Below, in pieces: positions 18,732 through 27,693 of a stretch of DNA of 50,602 nucleotides; positions within the stretch are counted from its first letter, which is position 1; the number at the start of each line of letters is the position of its first letter. Source of the DNA: Arthrobacter sp. (lineage in GTDB: Bacteria; Actinomycetota; Actinomycetes; Actinomycetales; Micrococcaceae); the NCBI GenBank assembly GCA_026393275.1, contig JAPLAM010000086.1, positions 1-50,602 on the forward strand, read 5' to 3'. The position numbers were made by a program, and so were the translations under genes. The notes beneath the pieces are model-generated. The model did no database searches. It had not been told where the DNA came from and worked only from the letters and a program-made list of their open reading frames with translations.

Positions 18732-18760
18732 CAGCTAAGAAGAAGCAGTTCTGCGCGCAC
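18704..18760 (-). CDS. leucine leader peptide of leuA (short ORF)
   Basis: An 18-codon ORF, GTG start, reading MRAELLLLSCRSEASDAI and then TAG. It has four consecutive leucine codons (CTG CTT CTT CTT) at 18748-18737. The start lies exactly 6 nt after TACTGT (18767-18772), so it would be a leaderless mRNA beginning at its own start codon. It ends 80 nt before leuA, and its second half overlaps the 5' arm of the leader hairpin. The arrangement is that of a ribosome-stalling leader sensing charged leucyl-tRNA. Seen: ORF, codons, repeats. Inferred: regulation. Confidence 0.72.
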   Translation of the reverse strand: MRAELLLLSCRSEASDAI

Positions 18761-18766
18761 ATTTTC

Positions 18767-18772
18767 ACAGTA
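18767..18772 (-). promoter_or_regulatory. -10 box of the leuA leader transcript
   Basis: TACTGT followed by GAAAAT and the GTG of the leader ORF. No convincing -35. Confidence 0.55.
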
Positions 18773-18876
18773 ACACGGGTGCGTAAGATGAAGGAGCCAT
18801 ACCTCTAACACGTCCACCATGCAGACGCTGTACCGGTCCTAGGCCGGGTACAGCCCCCCCCATCGAAGGAGCCGCA

Positions 18877-20829
18877 GTGCCGCTTTCCGGGATCGACCAG
18901 TCCTCTATCGACGTCGGCGTCCGCCCCCAGGACGACCTCTACCGGCACTTCAACGGCGGCTGGCTGAAGAGTACCGCCATACCGGACGACCGGCCGCTGG
19001 AGGGCGCGTTCACGGTGCTGCGCGACGACTCGGAACTGGCCGTCAAGGAAATCATCCTCGCCGCGGGCGGCCGCGGCGCGGCAGCGACCGGCATCGAACG
19101 CAAGATCGGCGAGCTCTACAACAGCTTCATGGACGAGGCCGCCGCAGAGGCCAAGGGCGCGGAGCCGATTCGGGCACGGCTGGCCGAGGTATTCGCCACC
19201 GGCTCTGTGGCCGAACTCGTCCAGCTGTCCGGGCGGCTGTTCCGTGCCGACGTGTCCGGGCTGTTCTACATCTATCCGGCGCCGGATGCGGGCAACCCGG
19301 ACCGGATCCTGCTCTACACCGGCCAAGGCGGCCTGGGACTGCCGGATGAGTCCTACTATCGCGAGGAGAAGTTCGCGCAGACCGTCCAGGCCTACCGCGA
19401 ACACGTCGCCACCATGTTCGGGCTGGCCGGCGTCGCCGACGCCGGCGCGGCGGCCGCCCGGGTGGTGGAACTGGAAACGTCCCTTGCCTCGCACCACTGG
19501 GACAAGGTCACGCTCCGCGATCCGCAGAAGACCTACAACCTCAAGTCGGCCGAGGAGGTCGCGCAGCTGTTTCCGCTGCTGTCCGCCTGGTTCGACGCCG
19601 CCGCCGTCGCCCCGGAGAAGCGGGCCGAGCTGGTGGTCAGCACCCCTGACTTCTTCGCCGGCGCGGCCGGGCTGCTGGAAACGGTGCCGCTGTCCGTCTG
19701 GCAGGAATGGCTCGCCCTGCGGGTGGTCAGCGCGGCGGCGCCGTATCTTTCCGCCGCGTTCGTGGATGCGAACTTTGCCTTCTACGGCACCACGCTCAGC
19801 GGCACGCCCCGCAACCGGGACCGCTGGAAGCGGGGCGTCGCCGTCGTCGAGGCCGCGCTGGGCGAGGCGGTCGGGCAGATCTACGTGGCCCGGCATTTCC
19901 CGGAAGGCCACAAAGAGTCCATGCGGGCGCTGGTGGGAAACCTGATCGAGGCGTACCGCGAATCCATCACCGGCCTGGCCTGGATGAGCGAGGAGACCAA
20001 GCTGGAGGCGCTGAAGAAGCTCGATTCCTTCCGCGCCAAGATCGGCTACCCGGACAAGTGGATCGACTACTCCGACGTCGTGATCGACCAGGCGGACCTG
20101 CTGGGCAACGTGGAGCGCGCGCACAGCGCCGACGTGGACCGGCACCTGGACGAGGTGGGCAAGCCCGTCGACCGGGAAAAGTGGCTGATGACGCCGCAGA
20201 CGGTGAACGCCTACTACCACCCGCTGCTCAACGAAATAGTGTTCCCGGCCGCCATCCTGCAGCCGCCGTTCTTCACCGCCGACGCCGACGACGCCGTGAA
20301 CTACGGCGGTATCGGGGCGGTGATCGGCCACGAGATCGGCCATGGCTTCGATGACCAGGGCTCGCAGTACGACGGCAGCGGCCTGCTCCGGAACTGGTGG
20401 ACCGAAGCGGACCGGACCGCTTTCGAGGCGCTGACCTCCCGGCTGGTGGCGCAGTTCGATGCGCTCTCCCCGGCCGAGGCAGCGGGCCAGCACGTCAACG
20501 GCAAGCTGACCCTGGGCGAAAATATCGGCGACCTTGGCGGCCTGACCATCGCGTACAACGCGTACCTGATCAGCCTCGGCGGGCAGGAGCCGCCGGTCCT
20601 GGACGGGCTGACCGGCGCCCAGCGCTTCTTCGCATCCTGGGCGGCGATCTGGCGGCAGGTGATCCGCGGCGAGGAGGCGGTCCGCCGGCTCGCCACGGAC
20701 CCGCACTCCCCCAACGAGTTCCGCACCAATGACATCGCCCGGAACCTCGACGCCTTCCACTCGGCGTTCGGGACCTCGGAGCAGGACGGCATGTGGCTGG
20801 CGCCCGAGGAGCGTGTCAGCATCTGGTAG
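18877..20829 (+). CDS. M13-family zinc metallopeptidase (PepO/neprilysin-like)
   Basis: 650-aa endopeptidase of family M13, acting on peptides. Zinc motif HEIGHGFDDQG with HExxH at about residue 485, and the third ligand Glu in GENIGDLGGL about 60 residues later. The family substrate motif NAYYHP (N-A-Y-Y variant of NAFY) is near residue 447, and the C-terminus ends in CxxW-like context without Cys (APEERVSIW). No signal peptide, so cytoplasmic, as in many bacterial PepO proteins. GTG 18877 has GAAGGAG 5 nt upstream. It is divergent from leuA and convergent with the LCP gene (15-bp gap). Confidence 0.93.
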   Translation: MPLSGIDQSSIDVGVRPQDDLYRHFNGGWLKSTAIPDDRPLEGAFTVLRDDSELAVKEIILAAGGRGAAATGIERKIGELYNSFMDEAAAEAKGAEPIRARLAEVFATGSVAELVQLSGRLFRADVSGLFYIYPAPDAGNPDRILLYTGQGGLGLPDESYYREEKFAQTVQAYREHVATMFGLAGVADAGAAAARVVELETSLASHHWDKVTLRDPQKTYNLKSAEEVAQLFPLLSAWFDAAAVAPEKRAELVVSTPDFFAGAAGLLETVPLSVWQEWLALRVVSAAAPYLSAAFVDANFAFYGTTLSGTPRNRDRWKRGVAVVEAALGEAVGQIYVARHFPEGHKESMRALVGNLIEAYRESITGLAWMSEETKLEALKKLDSFRAKIGYPDKWIDYSDVVIDQADLLGNVERAHSADVDRHLDEVGKPVDREKWLMTPQTVNAYYHPLLNEIVFPAAILQPPFFTADADDAVNYGGIGAVIGHEIGHGFDDQGSQYDGSGLLRNWWTEADRTAFEALTSRLVAQFDALSPAEAAGQHVNGKLTLGENIGDLGGLTIAYNAYLISLGGQEPPVLDGLTGAQRFFASWAAIWRQVIRGEEAVRRLATDPHSPNEFRTNDIARNLDAFHSAFGTSEQDGMWLAPEERVSIW

Positions 20830-20844
20830 CCCCGGCGCCCCGGG

Positions 20845-22431
20845 CTAGCGCGTGATCAGCGCCGGGTTTGCCTGCTGGCAGACGGTGTCGCCCGCGGTCT
20901 GGTTGACGATGTCCTTGGGCAACGCCACCGGAGCGCCCGACTGCTGCGCGCCGCCGGTGTAGTCGCTGCCCACGTAAACCTGGACGCCCGCGACGCCGGC
21001 CGCCGGGAGCACCTGCGAGGACGGGATGCCCAGAAGTGTTGCCACGTCCGCTGCCACGTCGGCGAAGTTCGCGCCGTAGTACACGGCGGTGGTCGCCACG
21101 GCTTTGGCGTTCAGCTGGCCCGTCTGGGTGAAGCCGCCCGCGTTGAGGGCGGCCAGCAGTTCCTTGGCGCGTGCCGGGTCGCCGGAGCCGTTGGCCACAG
21201 TGACGGGCTGCAGCGCCTTGTTGTAGGCGGGCGCGGCAGGTGTCTGGCTGGCCGTCGGCGCGGCGCTGGCCGAGGCACCGGCGGTAGCGCCGGCGGACGC
21301 CGTCGGGGTAGCGGTGGGGTCGGTCAGGTCAACGTCCTTGCGCATCGCCGCGAACAGCTGCGAGGCGGCCGGCTCGGCCAGCTGCAGCCGGTTGATGTCG
21401 GACACCGCGGGCTCCGTCGGTGTGGCCACGAAGGCCACCTTGCCGACGTCGATGTTCTTGAGCCGGTTGCCGACCGTCAGCAGGGTCGGGACGGAGGCCA
21501 GGCCCTCGTCGATCGTCAGGTTCTTCGTGATCGCGTCCGCGATGCCGAGCATCCGTGCCGGGTTGGTGAGGGTGCCGTCGTCCTTGATTTTGCGAGTGAG
21601 GGAGCTCAGGAAACTTTGCTGGGCCTTGATCCGGCCAAGGTCGCCGCCGTCGCCGAAGGCGTGCCGGGTGCGGACAAACGAGAGGGCCTGCTCGCCCTGG
21701 ACACTGGACGTTCCCTTGGGCAGCCGAAGTCCGGAGTCGGGGTCGAAGATGGCGTCGCTGACGCACACGTCGATGCCGCCGACCGCATTGGAGAGTTCCT
21801 TCACGGCGTTGAAGTCGGCCATCATGAAGTGGTCGATCTCCAGGCCGGTAAGTTTGTTGACGGTGTCCACGGCGCAGCCGATGCCGGCCTCGGACATCGC
21901 CGCGTTGATCATGACCCCGGTCTGGGCCGGATACTCCTGGTTGGTTTTCGGATCCTTGCACTTGGGGATGTCCACCAGGAGGTCCCGCGGGAAGCTGATG
22001 ACGTTGACCCGCTTGTTGTCCGCCGAGATGTCCATCAGCATCATGACGTCGGAGTGGCCGTAGCCGGTGGAGTCCGCGGCGCCGCCGTACTGCGAGTTCT
22101 TGCCGTCGCGGGTGTCCGAGCCGAGGATCAGGATCTGCATCCGGCCGGTCGCATCATTCGGGGCGGCCTCGGTCCGGGCGTTGCCGGCACCGAGGGCCTG
22201 GGTGCTGATGTTCCCCTGCAGCCGGATGAACCAGTAGGCGCCGAAAGCGATCACCCCGACAAGAAGCACGGAGATGATGATGGTGGTGGCCTTCAGCCAT
22301 ACCGGCGTCCGTCGGGCGGCACCAAGGTGGCGCGCGGGCCCCACGGAATCATCTGCCGTGTGCCGGGCAGCAGCGCTGGACCGAACCGGGGGGCCGGTAC
22401 CGTCGGCGCGCTTGTCACGGGGTCGAGCCAC
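20845..22431 (-). CDS. LytR-CpsA-Psr (LCP) family cell-wall ligase with LytR_C domain
   Basis: 528 aa. Cytoplasmic basic head of about 45 residues, one transmembrane helix (TTIIISVLLVGVIAFGAYWF), then an extracellular LCP domain with the conserved SDTRDGKNSQYGG..DSTGYGHSDVMML region, SFPRDLLVDIP, and a basic arginine in FVRTRHAFGDGGDLGR. An Ala/Thr/Pro/Ser linker and a C-terminal LytR_C domain (about 400-490) follow. LCP enzymes attach polymers from undecaprenyl carriers to peptidoglycan. GTG 22431 has AAGGAAGG about 9 nt upstream. Single gene. Confidence 0.93.
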   Translation of the reverse strand: MARPRDKRADGTGPPVRSSAAARHTADDSVGPARHLGAARRTPVWLKATTIIISVLLVGVIAFGAYWFIRLQGNISTQALGAGNARTEAAPNDATGRMQILILGSDTRDGKNSQYGGAADSTGYGHSDVMMLMDISADNKRVNVISFPRDLLVDIPKCKDPKTNQEYPAQTGVMINAAMSEAGIGCAVDTVNKLTGLEIDHFMMADFNAVKELSNAVGGIDVCVSDAIFDPDSGLRLPKGTSSVQGEQALSFVRTRHAFGDGGDLGRIKAQQSFLSSLTRKIKDDGTLTNPARMLGIADAITKNLTIDEGLASVPTLLTVGNRLKNIDVGKVAFVATPTEPAVSDINRLQLAEPAASQLFAAMRKDVDLTDPTATPTASAGATAGASASAAPTASQTPAAPAYNKALQPVTVANGSGDPARAKELLAALNAGGFTQTGQLNAKAVATTAVYYGANFADVAADVATLLGIPSSQVLPAAGVAGVQVYVGSDYTGGAQQSGAPVALPKDIVNQTAGDTVCQQANPALITR

Positions 22432-22510
22432 TGGTGGTGCCTTCCTTTACGAACGGGAGTCAAGCCATTTTAGTGTCCCAAACTGGGAAAACCCCGATGG
22501 GCATGCCGGA

Positions 22511-22535
22511 AACGGACCGCGGATTCGGTCCGCGG
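22511..22535. terminator. small hairpin between era and the LCP gene
   Basis: CCGCGGA (22517-22523), TTCGG loop, TCCGCGG (22529-22535); an overlapping alternative pairs CGGACCG with CGGTCCG. It lies 60 bp downstream of era on the minus strand. No T tract, so only a weak terminator candidate. Confidence 0.35.
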
Positions 22536-22594
22536 CCCGGTCTGGCCGGTATGATCAGCGGCCCGCCACCGACCCTACCGGCGTTGGTTCCGGC

Positions 22595-23554
22595 CTAGAA
22601 GCCCAGCTTGACCAACTGCTTGGGATCACGCTGCCAATCCTTGGCGACCTTCACGTGAAGGTCCAGGTAAATGCGGGCGCCGAGCAGGGCTTCGATCGCC
22701 TTGCGCGCGGTGGTGCCGACGTCGCGGAGCCGGGCGCCGCCCTTGCCGATGATGATGGCCTTCTGCGACGGCCGCTCCACGTAGAGGTTGACCCGGACAT
22801 CCAGGAATGGCCGGTCCTCGGGGCGGCCTTCACGCGGGACAATCTCATCGACCACGACGGCCAGGGAGTGCGGAAGTTCGTCGCGGACGCCTTCGAGGGC
22901 AGCCTCGCGGATGAGTTCGGCGATCATCACCGCTTCCGGCTCGTCCGTCAGGTGCCCGTCCGGGTAGAGCGGCGGCGACGGCGGCATGTGGCTGATCAGC
23001 ACGTCGGCGACGGTACCGACCTGGAAGCCGTCGGTGGCGGAGACGGGAACGATGTCCTTCCAGCCCTCCTCACCCAGCACCTCGCGGCCCAGTGCGGCGA
23101 CGGCGAGCAACTGCTCGGTCAGTGCCTGGCGGTCCACGGTGTCGGCCTTCGTCACGATCGCGATGACCGGCTTGTTTCCGATGGCGGCGAGCTGGGCGGC
23201 GATGAACTTGTCGCCGGGGCCGATCTTCTCGTTGGCGGGCAGGCAAAAGCCGATCGCGTCGACCTCCGCAAGGGTGTCCGCGACCAGCTCGTTGAGACGC
23301 TTGCCCAGCAGTGTCCTGGGACGGTGCAGGCCCGGGGTGTCGACCATGATCAGCTGGGCGTCGTCGCGGTGCACAATGCCGCGGATGGTGTGCCGTGTGG
23401 TCTGGGGTTTGGCCGAGGTGATGGCGACCTTCTGGCCGACCAGGGCGTTGGTGAGAGTGGATTTGCCCGCGTTGGGACGCCCCACCAGCACCGCGAACCC
23501 GGCCCGGTAACCGCCGAAGGGCGCTTCGCCGTCGGACTTATTCTGCTTGCTCAC
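22595..23554 (-). CDS. era: GTPase Era
   Basis: 319-aa Ras-like GTPase that binds the 3' end of 16S rRNA and helps assemble the 30S subunit. G1 GRPNAGKSTLTNALVG, switch region TTRHTIRG, G3 VDTPG, G4 TKAD. The C-terminal KH domain has IIIGKGGARLRDVG. Start GTG 23554 with GGGAG about 8 nt upstream; it overlaps the previous gene by 17 bp. The frame is open upstream, but that part is the hlyC-like gene. Last gene of phoH-ybeY-hlyC-era, which groups RNA/ribosome maturation factors. Confidence 0.97.
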   Translation of the reverse strand: MSKQNKSDGEAPFGGYRAGFAVLVGRPNAGKSTLTNALVGQKVAITSAKPQTTRHTIRGIVHRDDAQLIMVDTPGLHRPRTLLGKRLNELVADTLAEVDAIGFCLPANEKIGPGDKFIAAQLAAIGNKPVIAIVTKADTVDRQALTEQLLAVAALGREVLGEEGWKDIVPVSATDGFQVGTVADVLISHMPPSPPLYPDGHLTDEPEAVMIAELIREAALEGVRDELPHSLAVVVDEIVPREGRPEDRPFLDVRVNLYVERPSQKAIIIGKGGARLRDVGTTARKAIEALLGARIYLDLHVKVAKDWQRDPKQLVKLGF

Positions 23555-24869
23555 GTGGAACTCCCTGTTGCGTTGATTCGGCCTCGTCGAAAAGGTCTTC
23601 AAGGTCAGTTTCTTCCTTTGGCACTGCGGCCGCAATGATGTGGCTGACGCGGTTCCGGCGGCCTTCCAGCCGGTCGGCCCGGAGCGTCACGCCGTCGACG
23701 GCGACAGTGCTTCCGACGATCGGCACCCGGCCGAGCGCCTTGGCGAGCAGGCCACCCACGGTGTCAACCTCGTCGTCGTCGAGTTCCAGGTCGAAGAGCT
23801 CGCCGAGGTCGTCGATGCTCATCTTGGCGCTGACCCGGTAGCTGCCGTCGCCGAGGTCCACGGCTTCGGCGGCCTCGGTGTCGTATTCGTCCACGATCTC
23901 GCCGACGATTTCCTCGATCAGGTCTTCGAGCGTGACGAGGCCGGCGGTGCCGCCGTACTCGTCGATCACGATCGCGACGTGCGTGGATTCCTTCTGGAGC
24001 TCACGGAGCAGCTCGCTGACCGGCTTCGAGTCCGGCACATAGCGGACCTCGCGGGCCAGCTGGTCGACCACCGGCGGTTCCTCGCCCGGGGCCAGGTTAT
24101 GGATCACGGCGGCGGCGTCCTTGAGGTACACGATGCCGAGGATCTGGTCCGTGTTCTCGCCGATGACAGGGATCCGCGAGTAGCCGGAGCGCAGGAAAAG
24201 CGACATGGCCCGGTGCAGGCTGGAGCCGGAGTCGATGCACAGGATGTCGGTCCGGGGCACCATCACGGAGCGGACCAGCGTGTCGCCGAAGTCGAAGACC
24301 GACTGGATCAGTTCGGCCTCGTTGTCCTCGATGACGTCGGATTCGCTGGCGCGATCGACGAGCTCCCGGAACTCCTCTTCGCTGAAGAAGGCTTCGTTGT
24401 CCGCGGGCGCCCCGGGCGCGACCGCGCTGCCGAGGGTAACCAGCCAGCCCGGTATCGGTCCGAGCACCCAGCAGAGCCAGCCGATCAGCGGCGCGGCATA
24501 GCGGACCACCTCGGCGGAGTGCACCCGGCCCAGCTGGCGGGGGGACACGCCCACGATCACAAAGCCGACCAGGGCCATGATGCCGGTGGCGGCCAGGCCG
24601 GCGAGCCAGACGTTGTCCAGCAGGCTGTGCAGCAGCGCGGTCACGGCCACCGCGGAGGCCATTTCGAACCAGACCCGCCAGAACCGCAGGGCGCGCATGT
24701 GGGCTACCGGCTGGGCCATGATCCGCTTCAGCGCGGTGCCGCGGCTGTGCAGGATCGCGTATTCGGCGTCGTGGCGGGGTAGGAAGTTGAAGGCGGCCTC
24801 GGCCGCGGTCAGCACGGCGGCGAAGCCGAGGAAGACCAGCGCCATGCCGGCCAGGATCAGTGGGGTCAC
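23538..24869 (-). CDS. HlyC/CorC-family membrane protein with CBS domains
   Basis: 443 aa. N-terminal CNNM-type membrane domain (about 1-180) with four hydrophobic segments, a CBS pair ([16 protein letters not shown].. and the second with [19 protein letters not shown]), and a C-terminal CorC_HlyC domain (about 350-430). Family members are linked to Mg2+/Co2+ efflux or homeostasis; the hemolysin name is historical. The GTG start overlaps the ybeY stop by 4 bp (GTGA), so it is coupled. Acidic C-terminal tail. Confidence 0.92.
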   Translation of the reverse strand: MTPLILAGMALVFLGFAAVLTAAEAAFNFLPRHDAEYAILHSRGTALKRIMAQPVAHMRALRFWRVWFEMASAVAVTALLHSLLDNVWLAGLAATGIMALVGFVIVGVSPRQLGRVHSAEVVRYAAPLIGWLCWVLGPIPGWLVTLGSAVAPGAPADNEAFFSEEEFRELVDRASESDVIEDNEAELIQSVFDFGDTLVRSVMVPRTDILCIDSGSSLHRAMSLFLRSGYSRIPVIGENTDQILGIVYLKDAAAVIHNLAPGEEPPVVDQLAREVRYVPDSKPVSELLRELQKESTHVAIVIDEYGGTAGLVTLEDLIEEIVGEIVDEYDTEAAEAVDLGDGSYRVSAKMSIDDLGELFDLELDDDEVDTVGGLLAKALGRVPIVGSTVAVDGVTLRADRLEGRRNRVSHIIAAAVPKEETDLEDLFDEAESTQQGVPREQAE

Positions 24870-25339
24870 TGAATCGTCTCTGCCGGAGCGTCCCTGCCGG
24901 TGAAGCCGGCGAGCAGTTCGCGCTGCAGCCCGAACATCTCTTCCTTTTCCTCCGGTTCGGCGTGGTCAAAGCCGAGTAGGTGCAGGATGCCGTGGGTGGT
25001 GAGCAGCAGCATCTCGTCCTGGGTGGAATGGCCGGCGTTCTTCGCCTGCACCTCGGCCACCTGGGGGCAGATCGCAATGTCGCCCAGCATGCCCTGCGGG
25101 GTCGGCTTGTCCGGCGTGCCGGGGGTGAGTTCGTCCATCGGCACGGACAGCACGTCCGTGGATCCCGGCTCGTCCATCAGTTCGATGTGCAGCTTCTCCA
25201 TCGCGGGTTCGTCGACCAGCAGGATGGAAAGCTCAGCCTGCGGGTGGATGAAGAGCCGCTCGAAGACGAACCGGGCCAGCGCCACCAGCTCGTGTTCGTC
25301 GACCGCGACGCCGGATTCGTTGTTGACCTCGATGCTCAT
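24866..25339 (-). CDS. ybeY: endoribonuclease / rRNA maturation factor YbeY
   Basis: 157 aa. Metal-dependent RNase that helps process the 16S rRNA 3' end and in ribosome quality control. The zinc site HGILHLLGFDH (three His) is intact near residue 118. ATG 25339 overlaps the phoH stop by 4 bp, and its stop overlaps the next start by 4 bp, giving tight coupling in phoH-ybeY-hlyC-era. Confidence 0.95.
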   Translation of the reverse strand: MSIEVNNESGVAVDEHELVALARFVFERLFIHPQAELSILLVDEPAMEKLHIELMDEPGSTDVLSVPMDELTPGTPDKPTPQGMLGDIAICPQVAEVQAKNAGHSTQDEMLLLTTHGILHLLGFDHAEPEEKEEMFGLQRELLAGFTGRDAPAETIQ

Positions 25340-26424
25340 GCGTGTTCTCCCCGGTTATCCCGGGCGACGGAATGCTTGACCCGGTTCCTCTGCTTCTCGT
25401 CCCAGATGCTGTATGCGTTCACGATGTCGCCCACCAGACGGTGCCTGACGACGTCGGAAGCGTCCAGGACCGTGAAATTAACGTCCTCGATCCCCTGCAG
25501 GATGTCTTCGACGATCCGCAGCCCGGAGCGGGTGCCGAACGGCAGGTCCACCTGGGTGACATCACCGGTGACCACCATCTTGGAGCCGAAGCCCAGCCGG
25601 GTGAGGAACATCTTCATCTGCTCGGGCGTGGTGTTCTGGGCCTCGTCGAGGATGATGAACGCGTCGTTGAGCGTGCGTCCGCGCATGTACGCCAGCGGCG
25701 CTACCTCGATCGTGCCGGCAGCCATCAGCCGCGGGATCGATTCCGGGTCCATCATGTCGTGCAGCGCGTCGTAAAGCGGCCGCAGATAGGGGTCGATCTT
25801 GTCGCTGAGCGTGCCGGGCAGGAAACCGAGCCGCTCCCCCGCCTCGACGGCCGGCCGGGTCAGGATGATCCGGCTGACTTCCTTTTGCTGCAGCGCCTGG
25901 ACGGCCTTGGCCATGGCCAGGTAGGTCTTGCCCGTGCCGGCCGGGCCGATCCCGAAAATCACCGTGTTCGCGTCAATCGCGTCCACATAGTTCTTCTGGT
26001 TCAAGGTCTTGGGCCGGATGGTCTTGCCGCGGCTGGACAGGATGTTGGTGGTCAGCACATCGACGGGGTTCTGCAGCGACTGGCTCCGCAGCAGCGAGAC
26101 GAGCTGCTGCAGCACGGAGGGGGTGATGACGGTGCCCCTGGCCACCAGGCCGCGCACCTCGTTGAGCAGCCGCATGATCCTCGGCACCTCGGCGGCCGGG
26201 CCGCTGATGGAGAGCTCATTGCCCCGGACATGGAAGTCGACGGTGGGAAACTGGCTTTCGATGAAGCGCAGGGCCTCGTCGTGACTGCCCAGGGACTGCA
26301 CCATCTGGTCGGAATTGTCGAACAGGACCACCTCCGTCCGCAGACCTGGGAGGGAGTGGGGAAAATCCCCTGCGGTGCGCCCGCCCGGGCTGATCCGGGC
26401 CTTGCCGTTGGCTGCTTCAGTCAT
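25336..26424 (-). CDS. phoH: PhoH-family ATPase/helicase
   Basis: 362 aa. Walker [16 protein letters not shown] (about residue 157) and Walker [10 protein letters not shown] (about 258), with the family motif [18 protein letters not shown]-like N-terminal part comes before the ATPase domain. PhoH proteins are RNA-linked ATPases, named for phosphate-starvation induction in E. coli. ATG 26424. A good -10 box (TAAGAT) lies about 55 bp upstream. First gene of a four-gene operon with ybeY. Confidence 0.95.
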   Translation of the reverse strand: MTEAANGKARISPGGRTAGDFPHSLPGLRTEVVLFDNSDQMVQSLGSHDEALRFIESQFPTVDFHVRGNELSISGPAAEVPRIMRLLNEVRGLVARGTVITPSVLQQLVSLLRSQSLQNPVDVLTTNILSSRGKTIRPKTLNQKNYVDAIDANTVIFGIGPAGTGKTYLAMAKAVQALQQKEVSRIILTRPAVEAGERLGFLPGTLSDKIDPYLRPLYDALHDMMDPESIPRLMAAGTIEVAPLAYMRGRTLNDAFIILDEAQNTTPEQMKMFLTRLGFGSKMVVTGDVTQVDLPFGTRSGLRIVEDILQGIEDVNFTVLDASDVVRHRLVGDIVNAYSIWDEKQRNRVKHSVARDNRGEHA

Positions 26425-26475
26425 GGTGGTGGCCCGTGGGCCTCTGGTCCCCTCCAGTTGGGAAATGGTCCTCTC

Positions 26476-26481
26476 ATCTTA
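26476..26481 (-). promoter_or_regulatory. -10 box of phoH
   Basis: TAAGAT on the minus strand, placing the start site near 26469 and a leader of about 45 nt. No clear -35. Confidence 0.45.
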
Positions 26482-26540
26482 CGCCAGCGCAGCCTCGCGC
26501 CGGGGCGGAGTGCCCTCCTCCCGCGCGTTAGGTATCAACT

Positions 26541-26560
26541 TCATATCGTCCTCATATCGT
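26541..26560. repeat. direct repeat with 11-bp period between phoH and lipoprotein gene
   Basis: TCATATCGT at 26541-26549 and again at 26552-26560, 11 bp apart (one helical turn), followed by a partial TCATGTT at 26561. AT-rich island in GC-rich DNA. This spacing is typical of OmpR-family response-regulator sites. Confidence 0.6.
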
Positions 26561-26741
26561 TCATGTTGCAGTTCGCCCGGCTGCCCGGAAAGCCGTCCAG
26601 AGCCCCGGCGCCCTGTGCAATGCTGGATTGGGCCGTCCCGGGGCCGCCGCTGTCCCTACGGGGAAGCGGGCGGCGCGGCGGCCACCGGCACACAGCGAAG
26701 GGATAACGGCAATCAGCCAGCGTGGAGTGATCAAGGCGGGA

Positions 26742-27662
26742 GTGTTCCGGCGTGCATGCCGCGGCACCCTGCTGCTGGTGCTGCCGGCTGCTTTGGCGCT
26801 GTCCGGCTGCGTGGCCACCCCCCAGCCGGGCATCACGAATTCGGACACTCCTTCCCGGACGGTGCCGGGCCCGGCCGCCGGCGTTGCCACCACCAGTGCG
26901 CCGCTGGAGTCCTCGCAGGCTTCCAACAAGACCCCTGTGTACTGGATCGGGCGCAGCAACAACAACGTCTTCCTGTACCGCGAGTTCCGCGACGCGTCAG
27001 ACCAGGACAACCCCGTGACCCGGGCGCTGCGGGTGATGATGTCCCAGAAGCCGCTGGACCCTGATTTCTTTACCCCGTGGCAGAACCCGAAGAAACTCGC
27101 CACCTCGATTTCCGGCAAGAACGTCATCACGGTGGACGTCTCGGCCGACGCGTTCAACAGCAACCTCGACGCCGACATGGCAGAACGCGCCATCCAGCAG
27201 CTCGTCTATACGGCCACCGCGGCCGCCGCCAGCGCCGGCCTGACCGATACCGGCCAGCAGATCCAGGTGGTGATCCTGGTCGACGGACACACCGACTATG
27301 TCGCCTTCAACCGGGTCCGGCTCGGTTCCCCCACATCGCGCAGCGCCGGGATGGTGGCGCCCGTCTGGATCATCGATCCACAGGAAGGTACCCAGTCGCC
27401 CGAGGGCTCGGTCAAGATTTCCGGCCGCAGCACGGTTCCGGGCGGCAAGCTGCACTGGGAGATCCTGCGGGTGGACGGCACCGCCAAGACCCCCTACCTG
27501 AACGGCACTGTCACCGCGGACGCCGACGCTGCCCAGGCCGGCCTGTTCGCCATTTCAACGAACCTGGGGCCCGGCAGTTACGAGGCGAGGGTCTCCCAGA
27601 TTGATCCCGGCAGCAACGTCCAGGACCTGAACGTGGATACCCGCGGGTTCACCGTCCGCTGA
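26742..27662 (+). CDS. GerMN/Gmad2-domain lipoprotein
   Basis: About 306 aa, exported lipoprotein. The signal peptide has a basic head, the hydrophobic run GTLLLVLPAALALSGC and a lipobox Cys at about residue 23. A GerMN (sporulation/germination-type) domain follows at about 75-185, containing TRALRVMMSQKPLDPDF and NVITVDVSADAF. A C-terminal Gmad2 immunoglobulin-like domain (about 205-300) contains WIIDPQEGTQSPEGSVKISG. Start GTG 26742 chosen for AAGG 5 nt upstream; GTG 26727 is possible. Despite the domain names, these organisms do not sporulate; a cell-envelope role is likely. It sits alone between phoH and rsmE, splitting a cluster usually contiguous in relatives. Confidence 0.85.
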   Translation: MFRRACRGTLLLVLPAALALSGCVATPQPGITNSDTPSRTVPGPAAGVATTSAPLESSQASNKTPVYWIGRSNNNVFLYREFRDASDQDNPVTRALRVMMSQKPLDPDFFTPWQNPKKLATSISGKNVITVDVSADAFNSNLDADMAERAIQQLVYTATAAAASAGLTDTGQQIQVVILVDGHTDYVAFNRVRLGSPTSRSAGMVAPVWIIDPQEGTQSPEGSVKISGRSTVPGGKLHWEILRVDGTAKTPYLNGTVTADADAAQAGLFAISTNLGPGSYEARVSQIDPGSNVQDLNVDTRGFTVR

Positions 27663-27693
27663 GCCGGTCCCGGCGCCGACTCGGCCCGGTAAC

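Larger units (their letters stand above)
26425..26741. other. 317-bp divergent intergenic region, phoH / GerMN lipoprotein
   Basis: Holds the phoH -10 candidate (26476-26481, minus), an 11-bp-spaced direct repeat (26541-26560) and GC-rich sequence before the lipoprotein start. No convincing gene seen. Confidence 0.6.

Noticed and set aside
18805..20760. 651-codon minus-strand frame opposite the M13 peptidase
   Set aside because: No recognisable motif, and the plus-strand gene has a full zinc site and a good ribosome-binding site.
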